DNA of 64,000 bases from Paraburkholderia sp. BL23I1N1 (GTDB lineage: Bacteria; Pseudomonadota; Gammaproteobacteria; Burkholderiales; Burkholderiaceae), in assembly GCF_003610295.1 (NCBI RefSeq), contig NZ_RAPV01000001.1, forward strand, positions 3,038,001 to 3,102,000, written 5' to 3'. Below are positions 48,825-57,925 of the stretch, in pieces. Each line of letters begins with the position of its first letter. The first letter of the stretch is position 1. A program made the translations under genes and the position numbers. The notes beneath the pieces are model-generated. The model was not told where the DNA came from, made no database searches, and saw only the letters and a list, made by a program, of their open reading frames with translations.

Positions 48825-50285
48825 ATGACGATTCGCGCCCTGCACGTCGCAAGCGAGCTGTATCCCCTCCTCAAAACGGGCGGTCTCGCCGACGTCGCGG
48901 GCGCATTGCCGCCCGCGCTGATCGAGCGCGGCGCCGATGTGCGCGTGCTGCTGCCCGGCTTTCCGGCGGTGGTCGCGGGCTTGACCGACTTGCGGCCCAT
49001 CGCGCAGCTGGGCCGCCGGTTCGACTCGCCGGGTGTCACGCTCGAACAGGGCACGCTGCCGTCGAACGGCCTGATCGTCTACGTGATCCGCGCGGGCACG
49101 CTGTACGACCGGCCCGGCAATCCGTATCTGAACGACGAGCACGTACCGTACGGCGACAACGCGCAGCGCTTCGCCCTGCTCGGCTGGGTTGCCGCCCAAC
49201 TGGCGCAGCACCTCGACCCGGCGTGGGCGCCGCAGATCGTCCATGCGCACGACTGGCACGCCGGGCTCGCACCCGCCTATCTGAAAGCGGCCGAGCGGCA
49301 GCACGGCCGCTCGTTCGCGCGCAGCGTCTTCACGGTGCACAACCTCGCGTATCAGGGGGTCTTCCCGGCGCATCAGTTCGGCCAGTTGGCGTTGCCGGAC
49401 GACTTCTTCAGCATGCATGGCGTCGAATTCTATGGGCAGTTGTCGTTCCTCAAGGCGGGCCTCTACTACAGCGACCGCATCACCACCGTGAGTCCGACCT
49501 ACGCCCGTGAAATCCAGACCCTCGCCCAGGGTGGCGGGCTCGACGCGTTGTTGCGCCATCGCTCGCACGATCTGAGCGGCGTCCTGAACGGCGTCGACTA
49601 TTCGGTGTGGAACCCCGCCACCGACGCGCTCCTCGACGATCACTACACCGCCACCCGACTGGCCGGCAAACTGGCCTGCAAGGAAGCGCTGCAGAAGCGC
49701 TTCGGCCTCGCGCAGAAAAGCGATGCGCTGCTATTCGGCGTGGTGAGCCGGCTCACCGAACAGAAAGGCCTCGACCTGCTGCTCGAAACGGTGCCCGAGA
49801 TTGTCAAGCGCGGCGGCCAACTGGTGGTGTTCGGCACCGGCGACCCGGCGCTCGAAAACGGCTTGAAACGCGTTGCGCACATGCATCCGGAATCGGTGGC
49901 GGTCGAACTGGGTTTCGACGAAACACTCGCCCATACGATCGTCGCGGGCAGCGACGTGATCGCGGTGCCGTCGCGCTTCGAACCCTGCGGGCTGACGCAA
50001 CTGTATGCGCTGGCTTATGGGTCGCTGCCGCTCGTGCATTGCGTGGGCGGCCTGGCGGACACGGTGGTCGACGCATCGCTTGAAAATCTCGCCGACGATC
50101 TCGCCACCGGCTTCGTGTTCGAACGATTCGAGCCGAAGGGTCTGGCGGCGGCGATCCGCCGCGCGTTCGCGCTCTACGACCGCCGCACCGAGTGGAAAGC
50201 CACGCAGCGGCGCGCGATGCAACAGGACTTCGGCTGGGGCGCCTCGGCCGAGCGCTATCTGGCGCTGTACCGCGAACTCGCCTGA
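48825..50285 (+). CDS. glgA: Glycogen synthase (ADP-glucose type)
   Basis: Elongates alpha-1,4-glucan from ADP-glucose (EC 2.4.1.21). It is a GT5 glycosyltransferase of 486 residues. It begins MTIRALHVASELYPLLKTGG, with the KTGGLADVAGALP substrate loop. HAHDWHAGLAPAYLK, FTVHNLAYQGVFPAHQF and LNGVDYSVWNP follow. The donor-site region GVVSRLTEQKGLDLLLE and the C-terminal PSRFEPCGLTQLYALAYGS complete the GT-B fold. Together with glgC it forms the synthetic half of the glycogen pathway. Confidence 0.96.
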   Translation: MTIRALHVASELYPLLKTGGLADVAGALPPALIERGADVRVLLPGFPAVVAGLTDLRPIAQLGRRFDSPGVTLEQGTLPSNGLIVYVIRAGTLYDRPGNPYLNDEHVPYGDNAQRFALLGWVAAQLAQHLDPAWAPQIVHAHDWHAGLAPAYLKAAERQHGRSFARSVFTVHNLAYQGVFPAHQFGQLALPDDFFSMHGVEFYGQLSFLKAGLYYSDRITTVSPTYAREIQTLAQGGGLDALLRHRSHDLSGVLNGVDYSVWNPATDALLDDHYTATRLAGKLACKEALQKRFGLAQKSDALLFGVVSRLTEQKGLDLLLETVPEIVKRGGQLVVFGTGDPALENGLKRVAHMHPESVAVELGFDETLAHTIVAGSDVIAVPSRFEPCGLTQLYALAYGSLPLVHCVGGLADTVVDASLENLADDLATGFVFERFEPKGLAAAIRRAFALYDRRTEWKATQRRAMQQDFGWGASAERYLALYRELA

Positions 50286-50515
50286 TCTCCCATCCGTTTG
50301 ATGGTTCGACGCAACACCGGACGCAACAAGGCGGGGACGGATCAACTCGCATGTGACAAACTCATGCATTGTTTCCTGACTATGCAGATCGCGCGTTTTT
50401 CTTACACTATCTGAATCAGTTACGCCGCTTCAGGCGCCCGGCCAAGGCCGGTTCGTTCGCGCGGCCATCCGTCCGTTCTCTTTGATCGCGCATCACCGCT
50501 TGCGCGGGCCACACC

Positions 50516-51382
50516 ATGACGAAAAACGTTCTGAGCATCCAGTCACATGTCGTCTTCGGGCACGCCGGGAACAGTGCGGCCGTGTTTCCGATGCGCCGGC
50601 TCGGCGTCACTGTCTGGCCGCTCAATACCGTCCAGTTCTCGAACCACACGCAGTACGGTCATTGGACCGGCGGTGCGATTCAGGCATCGCAGATGGAGGA
50701 TCTGGTCGAAGGGATCGGCGCGATCGGCATGCTGCCGCGCTGTGACGCCGTGCTGTCCGGTTATCTGGGCACGCCCGAGCAGGCGCAAGCGGTGCTGGAG
50801 ATCGTCAAGGCCGTGAAGGCCGCCAATCCGCGCGCGTGGTACTTCTGCGACCCGGTAATGGGTGCCGCGAGCGGCTGCAGGGTCGAACCGGGCATTCAGG
50901 AATTTCTCGTGCGCACCATGCCGGCGGTCGCCGACGCCATGGCGCCGAACCATACCGAGTTGCAGCGCCTCGTGGGCCGTGAGATCGAGACACTCGAAGA
51001 AGCCGTGGCCGCGTGCCGCGAGGTCATCGCGCGTGGACCGAAACTCATGCTGGTCAAACATCTGCTCGATCGCAACAGTCCCGCCGACCGCTTCAACATG
51101 CTGGTCGTCACCGAGCGCGAGGCCTGGATGGGGCAGCGTCCGCTCTACCCGTTCGCGCGGCAGCCGGTAGGCGTCGGCGATCTGACGAGCGCCGTATTTG
51201 TCGCGCGCACGCTGCTGGGCGACTCGATCCGCGCGGCTTTCGAGCACACGCTGGCCGCCGTGAACGCTGTCGTCAAGGCGACGTGGCAAGCCGGGCGCTA
51301 TGAGCTGGAACTGGTGGCCGCACAAAACGAAATCGCGCAACCGCGCGAATGGTTCGACGCCTGGGTGGCGGAAACGGCATAG
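50516..51382 (+). CDS. pdxY: Pyridoxal kinase
   Basis: Phosphorylates pyridoxal in vitamin B6 salvage (EC 2.7.1.35). It is a 288-residue member of the PfkB/ribokinase-like PdxK/PdxY group. It begins [20 protein letters not shown] and continues [16 protein letters not shown], both typical of PdxY. The central [10 protein letters not shown] and [12 protein letters not shown] and the C-terminal [17 protein letters not shown] (anion hole, GVGD aspartate) complete the active site. There is no evident link to the glg genes other than adjacency; 230 bases separate them. Confidence 0.94.
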   Translation: MTKNVLSIQSHVVFGHAGNSAAVFPMRRLGVTVWPLNTVQFSNHTQYGHWTGGAIQASQMEDLVEGIGAIGMLPRCDAVLSGYLGTPEQAQAVLEIVKAVKAANPRAWYFCDPVMGAASGCRVEPGIQEFLVRTMPAVADAMAPNHTELQRLVGREIETLEEAVAACREVIARGPKLMLVKHLLDRNSPADRFNMLVVTEREAWMGQRPLYPFARQPVGVGDLTSAVFVARTLLGDSIRAAFEHTLAAVNAVVKATWQAGRYELELVAAQNEIAQPREWFDAWVAETA

Positions 51383-51494
51383 GCGCCTGGCGCCCAGCAC
51401 GCACGCACGGCTCGACTCGCACCCGTGCAACCCGCGTCAATTACTAACCGAATCCGCGATCGGCATGTGACCCACGTTTGTCAGCCGGGCGTCC

Positions 51495-51500
51495 TATAAT
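51495..51500 (+). promoter_or_regulatory. Consensus -10 element (TATAAT)
   Basis: A perfect TATAAT lies 86 bases before the start codon at 51587. No good -35 is visible at 16-18 bases, so it may need an activator. A transcription start near 51507 would exclude the longer reading frame beginning at 51503. Confidence 0.4.
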
Positions 51501-51586
51501 GCGTGCCGCGTAGGCCCGGACCGCCAGCCGCCTACGCCGCAATTTTCAGACATACGGGCATCCGGCATTCAGCAGACGAGGCATCG

Positions 51587-52048
51587 ATGGACGGTTATAT
51601 CCGCAGCGAGCGGGAAGAATTTTTTGAGCAGTTGTGCATGAGCGTCGACGCGGACGAAGCGCACGAGCAGGAAGCGATCGAGTACTTCGAGAGCCAGTTC
51701 GACCAGGCCGACTTCGATCCCGCCCAGTGGCTCGACATCGCGCTTTACTATTCGCCGGCGGTGGCGCGCGGCATCGTCGACATGGTGACGCCCGACGACA
51801 AGGCGCGCAGCAATATCGCCGAAGTCATCGCCGACAACCTCGACATTTCATATGGCGAAGACGAGTGCCAGCAGTTCGCCGAGACGATCGAATTTGCGTT
51901 GAACAACGGCGTGCCAGTGGACCTCGACCTGGTGCTCGACGGCTGTCAGCGTGCAATCGACGACCTCGACACCTGGGCCGACGAAGAAACCAAGGCGCCC
52001 CTTCTGCGTCTGCGCGAAGAGTTGCTGCGCCAGCAAGGCGAGCACTAA
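51587..52048 (+). CDS. Conserved acidic hypothetical protein
   Basis: Unrecognised 153-residue cytoplasmic protein, started at the ATG at 51587 with GAGG six bases upstream. It is strongly acidic (many Asp and Glu), predicted helical, and lacks signal or membrane segments. Features include FDQADFDPAQWLDIALYYSP and a central DNLDISYGEDECQQFAETIE. Its own -10-like promoter and a following hairpin suggest a single-gene unit. No function is proposed. Confidence 0.7.
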   Translation: MDGYIRSEREEFFEQLCMSVDADEAHEQEAIEYFESQFDQADFDPAQWLDIALYYSPAVARGIVDMVTPDDKARSNIAEVIADNLDISYGEDECQQFAETIEFALNNGVPVDLDLVLDGCQRAIDDLDTWADEETKAPLLRLREELLRQQGEH

Positions 52049-52496
52049 AGGCGTTGTTTTAACTCGCGGCCAATCCCACCTGGCGATTTGGCCGTATTTG
52101 GCCGTATTTGGCCGTTCCTCGCATTTTTGCCGGCGCTTCGCGGAAGTCTGCTTCTGCGACTGTGCCGCCGCAGTAAAGCCGGCGCACTCGCGCCGGTTTC
52201 CCGAATGGCTTCTCCGGACCGCCTCCCCGTCGCTCCTTCAGCAAATACGGGCCATCCCCTTTCTTAAGCATATGCAGCAATCCGCACCCGCGCGCCGTTG
52301 CTGACAAGCCGCCAGCCAATGCGCTGCGCAGCCTATGCCGAAATTCTCATTCAAAGCGCCGCGAACTGCCAAGACGGTCGCAAATTGGCTTTCTATATTC
52401 GCGCCAGATTGACCAGCATGTGAACGCCACTGTGAGTCGATCCAGCGTTACCGTCTTGCCGCTTTCACACTGAAACTGTCGATGGAGAAAGACACC
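52049..52496. other. Intergenic region with small repeat and hairpin
   Basis: No gene supported. ATTTGGCCGT occurs three times in tandem (about 52085-52115). A terminator-like hairpin lies at 52177-52199. The right part must carry the promoter of the binding-protein gene; its ribosome binding site GGAGAAAG precedes the start at 52497. Confidence 0.45.
52177..52199 (+). terminator. Possible terminator after the acidic protein gene
   Basis: A stem of six G-C pairs extended by a G-U and A-T pairs (AAGCCGGCG with CGCCGGTTT) and a 6-base loop, ending in TTT. It lies 129 bases past the stop. Confidence 0.45.
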
Positions 52497-53648
52497 ATGA
52501 GTCTTCGCAACACGCTGAAACCGCTTGCTCTGTTGGTTGGCGCTACCTTCGCGATCGCGCCGCTGGCCAGTTTCGCCGACGACCTGCCCGTGAAGATCGG
52601 CTTCGCCGCGCCGCTGACGGGCGCCAACGCCGGCTACGGGAAGGATCTGGAGAACGGTGTCCGGCTTGCAATCGAAGAAGCCAACGCGCAGAAGATCAAG
52701 ATCGGCGACAAGGTTGCACAATTCCAGCTCGTCTCCGAAGACGATCAGGCCGACCCGCGCATCGGCGTGCAGGCCGCGCAGAAGCTGGTCGACGCGGGCG
52801 TATCGGGCGTCGTGGGCCACTTCAATTCGGGCACGACGATTCCCGCCTCGCAGGTGTACGAACAGGGCGGCATTCCGATGATCGACCCGGCCGCGACCAA
52901 TCCGATCATTACCGGACGAGGCTTCGCGAACACCTTCATGGTGATTTCCACCGACGCGCAAAACGCCGGCAATGCGGGCGTCTACGCCGTCGAGGTGACG
53001 AAGGCCAAACGCATTGCGATCATCGACGACCGCACTGCGTTCGGCCAGGGCGAAGCCGACGAGTTCGAGAAGGCGGTGAAGGCGCACGGCGGCAACATCG
53101 TGACACGCGAATACACCGACAATCACGCGGTCGACTTCAGCACGCAAATCACCAAGATCAAGGCGACCAACGCGGATCTGATTTTCTTCGGCGGTCTGGA
53201 TACTCAGGCGGCGGGCTTCTCGAAACGCATGAAGCAATTGGGGATGAACGCGCAGTTGGTGGGCGGCGGCGGCGTGATGGACCAGGACTTCATCAAGCTC
53301 GCCGGCGACTCGGCCGAAGGCGTGATGGCCTGGGAATACGGCCGGCCGCTGGCCCAGTTGCCGGGCGGCAAGGACTTTTCCGCGAAGTTCAAGAAGCGGT
53401 TCGGAGTGGATATCCTGTCGTACGCACCGTTTGGGTATGACGGCGCATGGGCCGCGATCAAGGCGATGCAGCAGGCCAAATCCACCTCGCCGGCGGTTTA
53501 TCGACCTGTACTCAAGGCGATCGACTATGACGGCGTCACCGGAAAGATTTCTTTCGACAACACCGGGGCATTGAAAAGCGGGGCTTCTACGCTCTACCAG
53601 GTGAAGAGCGGGAACTGGGTGCCTGTCGTCACCAAGAGTGGGACTTAA
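52497..53648 (+). CDS. Branched-chain amino acid type ABC substrate-binding protein (LivK-like)
   Basis: Periplasmic binding protein of the Leu/Ile/Val group, 383 residues from the ATG at 52497. The ATG at 52482 would absorb the ribosome binding site. The signal peptide spans about 25 residues, with cleavage after SFA-DDL. Family blocks are KIGFAAPLTGANAGYGKDLE, VSGVVGHFNSGTTIPASQVY, PMIDPAATNP and IIDDRTAFGQGEADEFEKAV. No permease or ATPase genes adjoin it, so it is either an orphan binding protein or works with a transporter elsewhere. A strong hairpin follows. Confidence 0.9.
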   Translation: MSLRNTLKPLALLVGATFAIAPLASFADDLPVKIGFAAPLTGANAGYGKDLENGVRLAIEEANAQKIKIGDKVAQFQLVSEDDQADPRIGVQAAQKLVDAGVSGVVGHFNSGTTIPASQVYEQGGIPMIDPAATNPIITGRGFANTFMVISTDAQNAGNAGVYAVEVTKAKRIAIIDDRTAFGQGEADEFEKAVKAHGGNIVTREYTDNHAVDFSTQITKIKATNADLIFFGGLDTQAAGFSKRMKQLGMNAQLVGGGGVMDQDFIKLAGDSAEGVMAWEYGRPLAQLPGGKDFSAKFKKRFGVDILSYAPFGYDGAWAAIKAMQQAKSTSPAVYRPVLKAIDYDGVTGKISFDNTGALKSGASTLYQVKSGNWVPVVTKSGT

Positions 53649-53684
53649 GGCCTATTTACCTCTAGCGCCGGTATGAGCGTATGC

Positions 53685-53716
53685 GCCTGCTGCGATGGAA
53701 ATGGATCGCAGCAGGC
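53685..53716. terminator. Bidirectional hairpin terminator, LivK-like / transglutaminase-like
   Basis: A perfect 12-bp stem GCCTGCTGCGAT (53685-53696) with 53705-53716 and an 8-base loop lies between two converging genes. Confidence 0.7.
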
Positions 53717-53754
53717 ACACGCACAGACGCCACGCGTCGCAGAGGCACCCTCTT

Positions 53755-55611
53755 CTACTTCATCGCCTTCACCACCACCTCGGCATCGAGATCGCGCTCG
53801 ATCCGGACCAGATCATCCTTCACGGCGGCGAATTCATCGGCGGAACACATCTGATGCCCGAACGCGGCCCGAAGCTGCCGCCTCACCTGCAAGACCCGCG
53901 TGGCGGGATCGAACACGTAGTGAGAAGAAAACTCGAAGAATCGATCCTTCACCGTGGCATCCGGCGGCACCTCCGTCACGCGGGCGAACCTCGGCAGCGT
54001 CATTTCCAGCGTCTCGTCGAACGCGCCTTCGATACAGGCCCAAGGCTGCGTCCTCGCAGGCTCCGCGAGCCACGCCTGCACCTGCCCGGCCATTCCGCCG
54101 GATAAGCTCGTCAAGGCCGGCACAGCAGTCGTCCCATCGGCCCAGACGAGATGTTCCACCCGTCCCTGCATCGACGTGGAAAACGGTCCTTGCGTGGCGG
54201 CCACGTCGCCGGTACGCAAGTTCGCCGTGCCATGCAAGCCGGTCTGCAACAGACGATTCGCCGCGATCTGTTGCGTACGCTGCCGCGTTGCCCGTCGAAA
54301 CACATTGCGTTCGAGTTCCGCGGTATAGCCGGCATCTTCCACCCGATACGCGTAGTTCGCCGCCCCGCTCTCGTCGACGTCGATCTGCAGACGCACCGCG
54401 CGCTCGCGCACCTGGGTGGCCGGCGTGCGCGCCAGCACGCCGTCGTCGACCAGCAGAACGGGCCGGTCCATCACGCTCGGCGGCAAATAACCAAAACCCA
54501 CGCCGCCCGCCGTGGTGTCGGCAAATAACGATAGATCAGGAATCCAGACGATTGCATGATTGATCGCGCTTCCGCCGTATCCCGGCACCGACGGCAAACT
54601 GTAGTACGGCCCGAGATTGAGCAGCACGGCCTCACTGCGGATGCCGACCGCGGCCAATAGCGCGCCGTACAGCGCGACGTGATCCTTGCAGTCGCCATAG
54701 CGGTTGTGCAGGATGTCGATCGCCTTGTGCGGGATCGCCGCCGTCTCGCCGAGAAACAGCGCGACGTAGCGAATATTCAAACGCATCCAGTCGTAGAGGA
54801 TTTGCGCTTTCGCGCGCGGGTCATTGGCCTCGGCGGTCAGGCTCTGCGCGAGCTGGACGATCGCCGGGTCGCTCTTCGTCGCGTCGGCAGCAGGGCCGCG
54901 ATAACGCGCCGCGAAACTCGCGAAGTCCGGCACCGTGGACACCATCAGCCGGTCGCCCCAGTTCGCATAGCCCACGGCGCCCGCTTCGAGCGGCGCATAC
55001 GGGCCATGCTGGTAGTCGAACTCGTAACGGGTGCGACCGTTTGCCGTGACGGGCGGCAGTGCGACATAGCCGCGCGCATCGGCATAGAGCGGCACGTCGA
55101 TGGGCAGGTCGAAGATCAGGCGCTGCATCTCGACAGGGTCGCGCGTCGGTTCGACCAGGTACGCGAACGTACCGGCCTGCAAGGGCTTCGTGCGGGTCTT
55201 GCGAAACGCCAGATGCACGCGCGAGCCGGGCTCGACGCCCGGAAAGATCACCGTGCGCAACACGCCGTCTTCGAAACTCGGCGCGCCCGCCGAGCGAGGT
55301 TCCTGCACGTCGCGGATCGCCTCGGGGCCGACCGGATGCGCGACGCCATTCGGATCGATCGTTTCCGCGGCCAGCAATTGCACCTGCTCGATGTCCTTGC
55401 TGAACCACACGTAGCGTTGCGCGATATCGTCCACGCCGCTCGTCGTGTTGGCCCGCAGGACCGTATCGTCATGTTCTTCGACGGAACCGTCTTTCTGGAT
55501 TACGAAGAGATGGACGTCGCGCTCCATTGTCGAGGGGGAGAGGTCGGTCATCGGGGGTTTGGGTGGTGCTTTCAGCAATGCCCTCAGCCTGCACGGCGGT
55601 TGCGCACGCAA
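53755..55611 (-). CDS. DUF3857/transglutaminase-like protein, apparent frameshift at the N-terminus
   Basis: Open frame of 618 residues. The first about 170 residues of the core resemble DUF3857 (FVIQKDGSVEEHDDTVLRAN). A transglutaminase-like domain follows, with the catalytic cysteine in NRYGDCKDHVALYG and a histidine in NHAIVWIPD. A C-terminal beta-rich region closes it. Proteins of this kind are normally exported. The natural core begins near the ATG at 55551, whereas residues before it look like random translation. A good signal peptide sits in another frame at 55639-55553 and would join the core if one C were removed from a run of five (55553-55557). The gene may be disrupted, phase-variable or affected by a sequence error. 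Confidence 0.72.
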   Translation of the reverse strand: MRAQPPCRLRALLKAPPKPPMTDLSPSTMERDVHLFVIQKDGSVEEHDDTVLRANTTSGVDDIAQRYVWFSKDIEQVQLLAAETIDPNGVAHPVGPEAIRDVQEPRSAGAPSFEDGVLRTVIFPGVEPGSRVHLAFRKTRTKPLQAGTFAYLVEPTRDPVEMQRLIFDLPIDVPLYADARGYVALPPVTANGRTRYEFDYQHGPYAPLEAGAVGYANWGDRLMVSTVPDFASFAARYRGPAADATKSDPAIVQLAQSLTAEANDPRAKAQILYDWMRLNIRYVALFLGETAAIPHKAIDILHNRYGDCKDHVALYGALLAAVGIRSEAVLLNLGPYYSLPSVPGYGGSAINHAIVWIPDLSLFADTTAGGVGFGYLPPSVMDRPVLLVDDGVLARTPATQVRERAVRLQIDVDESGAANYAYRVEDAGYTAELERNVFRRATRQRTQQIAANRLLQTGLHGTANLRTGDVAATQGPFSTSMQGRVEHLVWADGTTAVPALTSLSGGMAGQVQAWLAEPARTQPWACIEGAFDETLEMTLPRFARVTEVPPDATVKDRFFEFSSHYVFDPATRVLQVRRQLRAAFGHQMCSADEFAAVKDDLVRIERDLDAEVVVKAMK

Positions 55612-55639
55612 CCAGCGCCAATGCGGCGGCCACCTTCAT
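55553..55639 (-). other. Out-of-frame signal peptide of the transglutaminase-like gene
   Basis: The ATG at 55639 opens a frame reading MKVAAALALVACATAVQA-EG, a textbook signal peptide, then ESTTQTP. The frame then continues as Arg/Pro-rich sequence to 55469, antisense-like in character. Skipping one C at 55553-55557 converts it to TTQTP-MTDLSPSTMERD, joining the downstream core. Confidence 0.6.
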
Positions 55640-55656
55640 GAACGCGGCGCACGGGG

Positions 55657-56556
55657 TCATGCGCGACGCGCCCCGCCCCTCGCGCGCCACGCACGCGGAC
55701 TCGACGCAAACTCCGCGCGAAACGCATGATTGAAATTCGACAGATCGTTGAAGCCGCAGTCGAGCGCGATATCGACGACCTTCGCGCTATCGTCGCGAAG
55801 GCGCAGCGCCGCTGCCCGCAAGCGTGCCCGCAGCACATATTGATGCGGTGTCACGCCGGTCACGCGCTGGAATGTACGCAGGAAGTAGAACTCGCTTAAG
55901 CCCGCCGCGGCAGCGAGGCTCGTCAGCGTATGCGGTGCGCCGGGCGTGTCGTCGACGAGGCGCACCGTCTGCGCCACGCGCGCCCAGGCCGCGGCGCTGG
56001 CGGGCGGTTCCGCACGCGTCAATGCACCCGCCGCCTTGAGCGTCGAGACGGCCACCTCGACGGCGAGTTCGTCCCACACCGCGCCGTCCGCCTCCAGCGC
56101 GCCGGCACAGGCCCGCGCGATCAGCGGCGACAACGCGGGCAGCGACGGAATGCGCCCGCGTTTGAAATTCGGATCACCGCTCGCGATCCCCGCGTCCGCG
56201 GCAAGCCGCTCGAAATACGCCGGCGCATAGCGGAACGCAATGCAGCGATCGCCAGCCGCATGCCGATGGCCGCATTCGAAACAGTCACCCGTATTGCCGA
56301 GCATCAGTGCGCCCGGGGTCAGCAACGCACGTCCGGTCGCGCTCCGGTAGCCGAACGAACCGGCGACCACCATGGCGATGCACACGCCCGCGTGCCGTTC
56401 TTCGAACGGCTGGTCGCGCGGGCCGAAGGTGCAGAGAACGTCCTCGACATGCCAGTTCGCGCCCTGGGCCAACGGACGCGCGGTCGTGCTGCCGCGCACG
56501 CCTTCGCGGGCACGTTGCGCGAGCGCCTGCTGCAAAGTGACGGCAATTTTCCCCAA
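55657..56556 (-). CDS. AraC family transcriptional regulator
   Basis: A 299-residue regulator starting at a TTG (56556) with GAGG six bases upstream. The N-terminal part is a cupin-like sensing domain containing a cysteine-rich stretch, GNTGDCFECGHRHAAGDRC, which could bind a metal or sense redox state (inference). The C-terminal AraC pair of helix-turn-helix motifs spans about residues 200-290 (LTSLAAAAGLSEFYFLRTFQ, then ALDCGFNDLSNFNHAFRAEF). Its end lies only about 18 bases from the signal-peptide ATG of the next gene, so the two are probably co-transcribed. Confidence 0.82.
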   Translation of the reverse strand: MGKIAVTLQQALAQRAREGVRGSTTARPLAQGANWHVEDVLCTFGPRDQPFEERHAGVCIAMVVAGSFGYRSATGRALLTPGALMLGNTGDCFECGHRHAAGDRCIAFRYAPAYFERLAADAGIASGDPNFKRGRIPSLPALSPLIARACAGALEADGAVWDELAVEVAVSTLKAAGALTRAEPPASAAAWARVAQTVRLVDDTPGAPHTLTSLAAAAGLSEFYFLRTFQRVTGVTPHQYVLRARLRAAALRLRDDSAKVVDIALDCGFNDLSNFNHAFRAEFASSPRAWRARGGARRA

Positions 56557-56665
56557 GATGCACCTCGGCCGAGTCCGTATCGTGGTTTTAGCACATCGGC
56601 GGCCGGCGCGGTTTTGTCCGATCCGGCGATGGCGCTTTCACTGAACACCCGAAGGAGCACACACG

Positions 56666-57211
56666 ATGAACATGCTGGACGACACCGTCGAGCGCGGCTT
56701 TCACGCCGCATTGGGCGCCCCGGCGCGCGCCGCCGACATCGATGCCGCCGACGACCTCTACGGCTGGCTGATCGGCAGTTGGGACATGGACGTGCTGCAT
56801 TACCGCGTCGACCTTCGCCACGCGCGCCGCCGCGGCGAAATTCATTTCGGCTGGGTACTGGAGGGCCGCGCCGTGCAGGACGTGTGGATCATGCCGCCAC
56901 GCGGCGAGCGTCATGCGGGGCTCGCGGCCGCGGAGACCATGTACGGCACCACGCTGCGGGTGTGGGACCCGGCGCTGCGGGCGTGGCGCGTGACTTACAT
57001 GAATCCGCAGACCGGTCAGCGCGATGAACTGACGGGCCGGCGCGTCGGCGATGATCTCGTGCAGATCGGCACGCATGCGGACGGCACGCCGATCCGCTGG
57101 AATTTCACCGATATCACGAGGGATTCGTTCCACTGGACCGGGGTTGCGTTGGCGCAGGATGGCGTGACATGGACACTCGAAGGTGAGTTTCACGCACGGC
57201 GCAGGCGTTAG
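56666..57211 (+). CDS. Conserved hypothetical protein (possible DUF1579-like beta-barrel)
   Basis: Unrecognised soluble protein of 181 residues. The start is well supported by AAGGAG nine bases upstream. Features: LYGWLIGSWDMDVLHYRVD, GEIHFGWVLEGRAVQDVWIM and TTLRVWDPALRAWRVTYMNP, a pattern of alternating beta strands with conserved tryptophans seen in lipocalin-like or DUF1579-type proteins. No signal peptide. It is divergent from the AraC regulator, 109 bases between starts, and so may be a target of it. Confidence 0.7.
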   Translation: MNMLDDTVERGFHAALGAPARAADIDAADDLYGWLIGSWDMDVLHYRVDLRHARRRGEIHFGWVLEGRAVQDVWIMPPRGERHAGLAAAETMYGTTLRVWDPALRAWRVTYMNPQTGQRDELTGRRVGDDLVQIGTHADGTPIRWNFTDITRDSFHWTGVALAQDGVTWTLEGEFHARRRR

Positions 57212-57243
57212 GTGACGTTAGGTCACGTCAGGTGACGTCAGGC
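57212..57243. repeat. 10-bp tandem repeat between converging genes
   Basis: AGGTGACGTT, AGGTCACGTC and AGGTGACGTC follow each other directly after the stop codon at 57211. GTGAC and GTCAC within it can pair. It could be a weak terminator or simple slippage. Confidence 0.55.
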
Positions 57244-57244
57244 A

Positions 57245-57925
57245 TCAATCCCCTTCCCCAATCTGCCCAAGCAAAGCCTGCAACCGCTCCACATGCCTGA
57301 GCAATAAATGCCGATGCTTTTCGATCTGCTCCAGCCGGCCAGCCAGGTCGGACTGGATCGGATCGTCGAGATCGGCGGCGGCGATCACGTCCTCCACTTT
57401 CGAGCGCATTGATGCAAGCTCCACCGGCGCATGACTCAAATGCCGCTCGAAGCGCCGCACGTCCTGCATCGCCAGATCGCGGACTTTGCGAAAGTGAGCC
57501 TGACGCCGATGCGCTTCGGCGTCGAGCGTTTCTTCTTCCAGGCGTTTGGACGGAGCCGCCTGGCCGAATATCGGCTCGGGCGGCCGCAGCACCGTCTTCT
57601 TGCGCACCGGATGCGCCGTGCCGCGAAACCGCGCCAGCGGCTGTTCGTTGTCGATCGCTTCGCGCGCATTGGCCGGTATGTCGTGCTCGTCGTGCGGCTT
57701 GTTCATCCAGCCCGCAGGCAAGCCCGTCACCGCCTCGACGCCACGGACAAACTCTTCGCTGAATTCTCGCTGGCCCGACAGCATCAGCTTCAGGTAGCTC
57801 GCGGAAAACGTCATCATCCGCGCAAGGCGCGTCGCCGCGCCCACCTCCTGGGTCAGCACCACCAGGTTTGCCCGCCAGACGGGGAGCAGGGGTTCGTCGG
57901 AATCTTCCATCGCTGGGTCTTCCAT
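57245..57925 (-). CDS. Helix-turn-helix protein (Cro/C1-like N-terminus)
   Basis: A 226-residue protein. The N-terminal region (about residues 20-75) looks like a Cro/C1-type helix-turn-helix (GAATRLARMMTFSASYLKLM, then LSGQREFSEEFVRGVEAVTG). A charged middle and a C-terminal helical region follow (MRSKVEDVIAAADLDDPIQ, LAGRLEQIEKHRHLLLRHVE) that may form a coiled coil for oligomerisation. DNA binding is inferred from pattern only. A second ATG at 57910 is an alternative start. It is not obviously phage-borne: there are no phage genes nearby and its composition matches the neighbours. Confidence 0.65.
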   Translation of the reverse strand: MEDPAMEDSDEPLLPVWRANLVVLTQEVGAATRLARMMTFSASYLKLMLSGQREFSEEFVRGVEAVTGLPAGWMNKPHDEHDIPANAREAIDNEQPLARFRGTAHPVRKKTVLRPPEPIFGQAAPSKRLEEETLDAEAHRRQAHFRKVRDLAMQDVRRFERHLSHAPVELASMRSKVEDVIAAADLDDPIQSDLAGRLEQIEKHRHLLLRHVERLQALLGQIGEGD

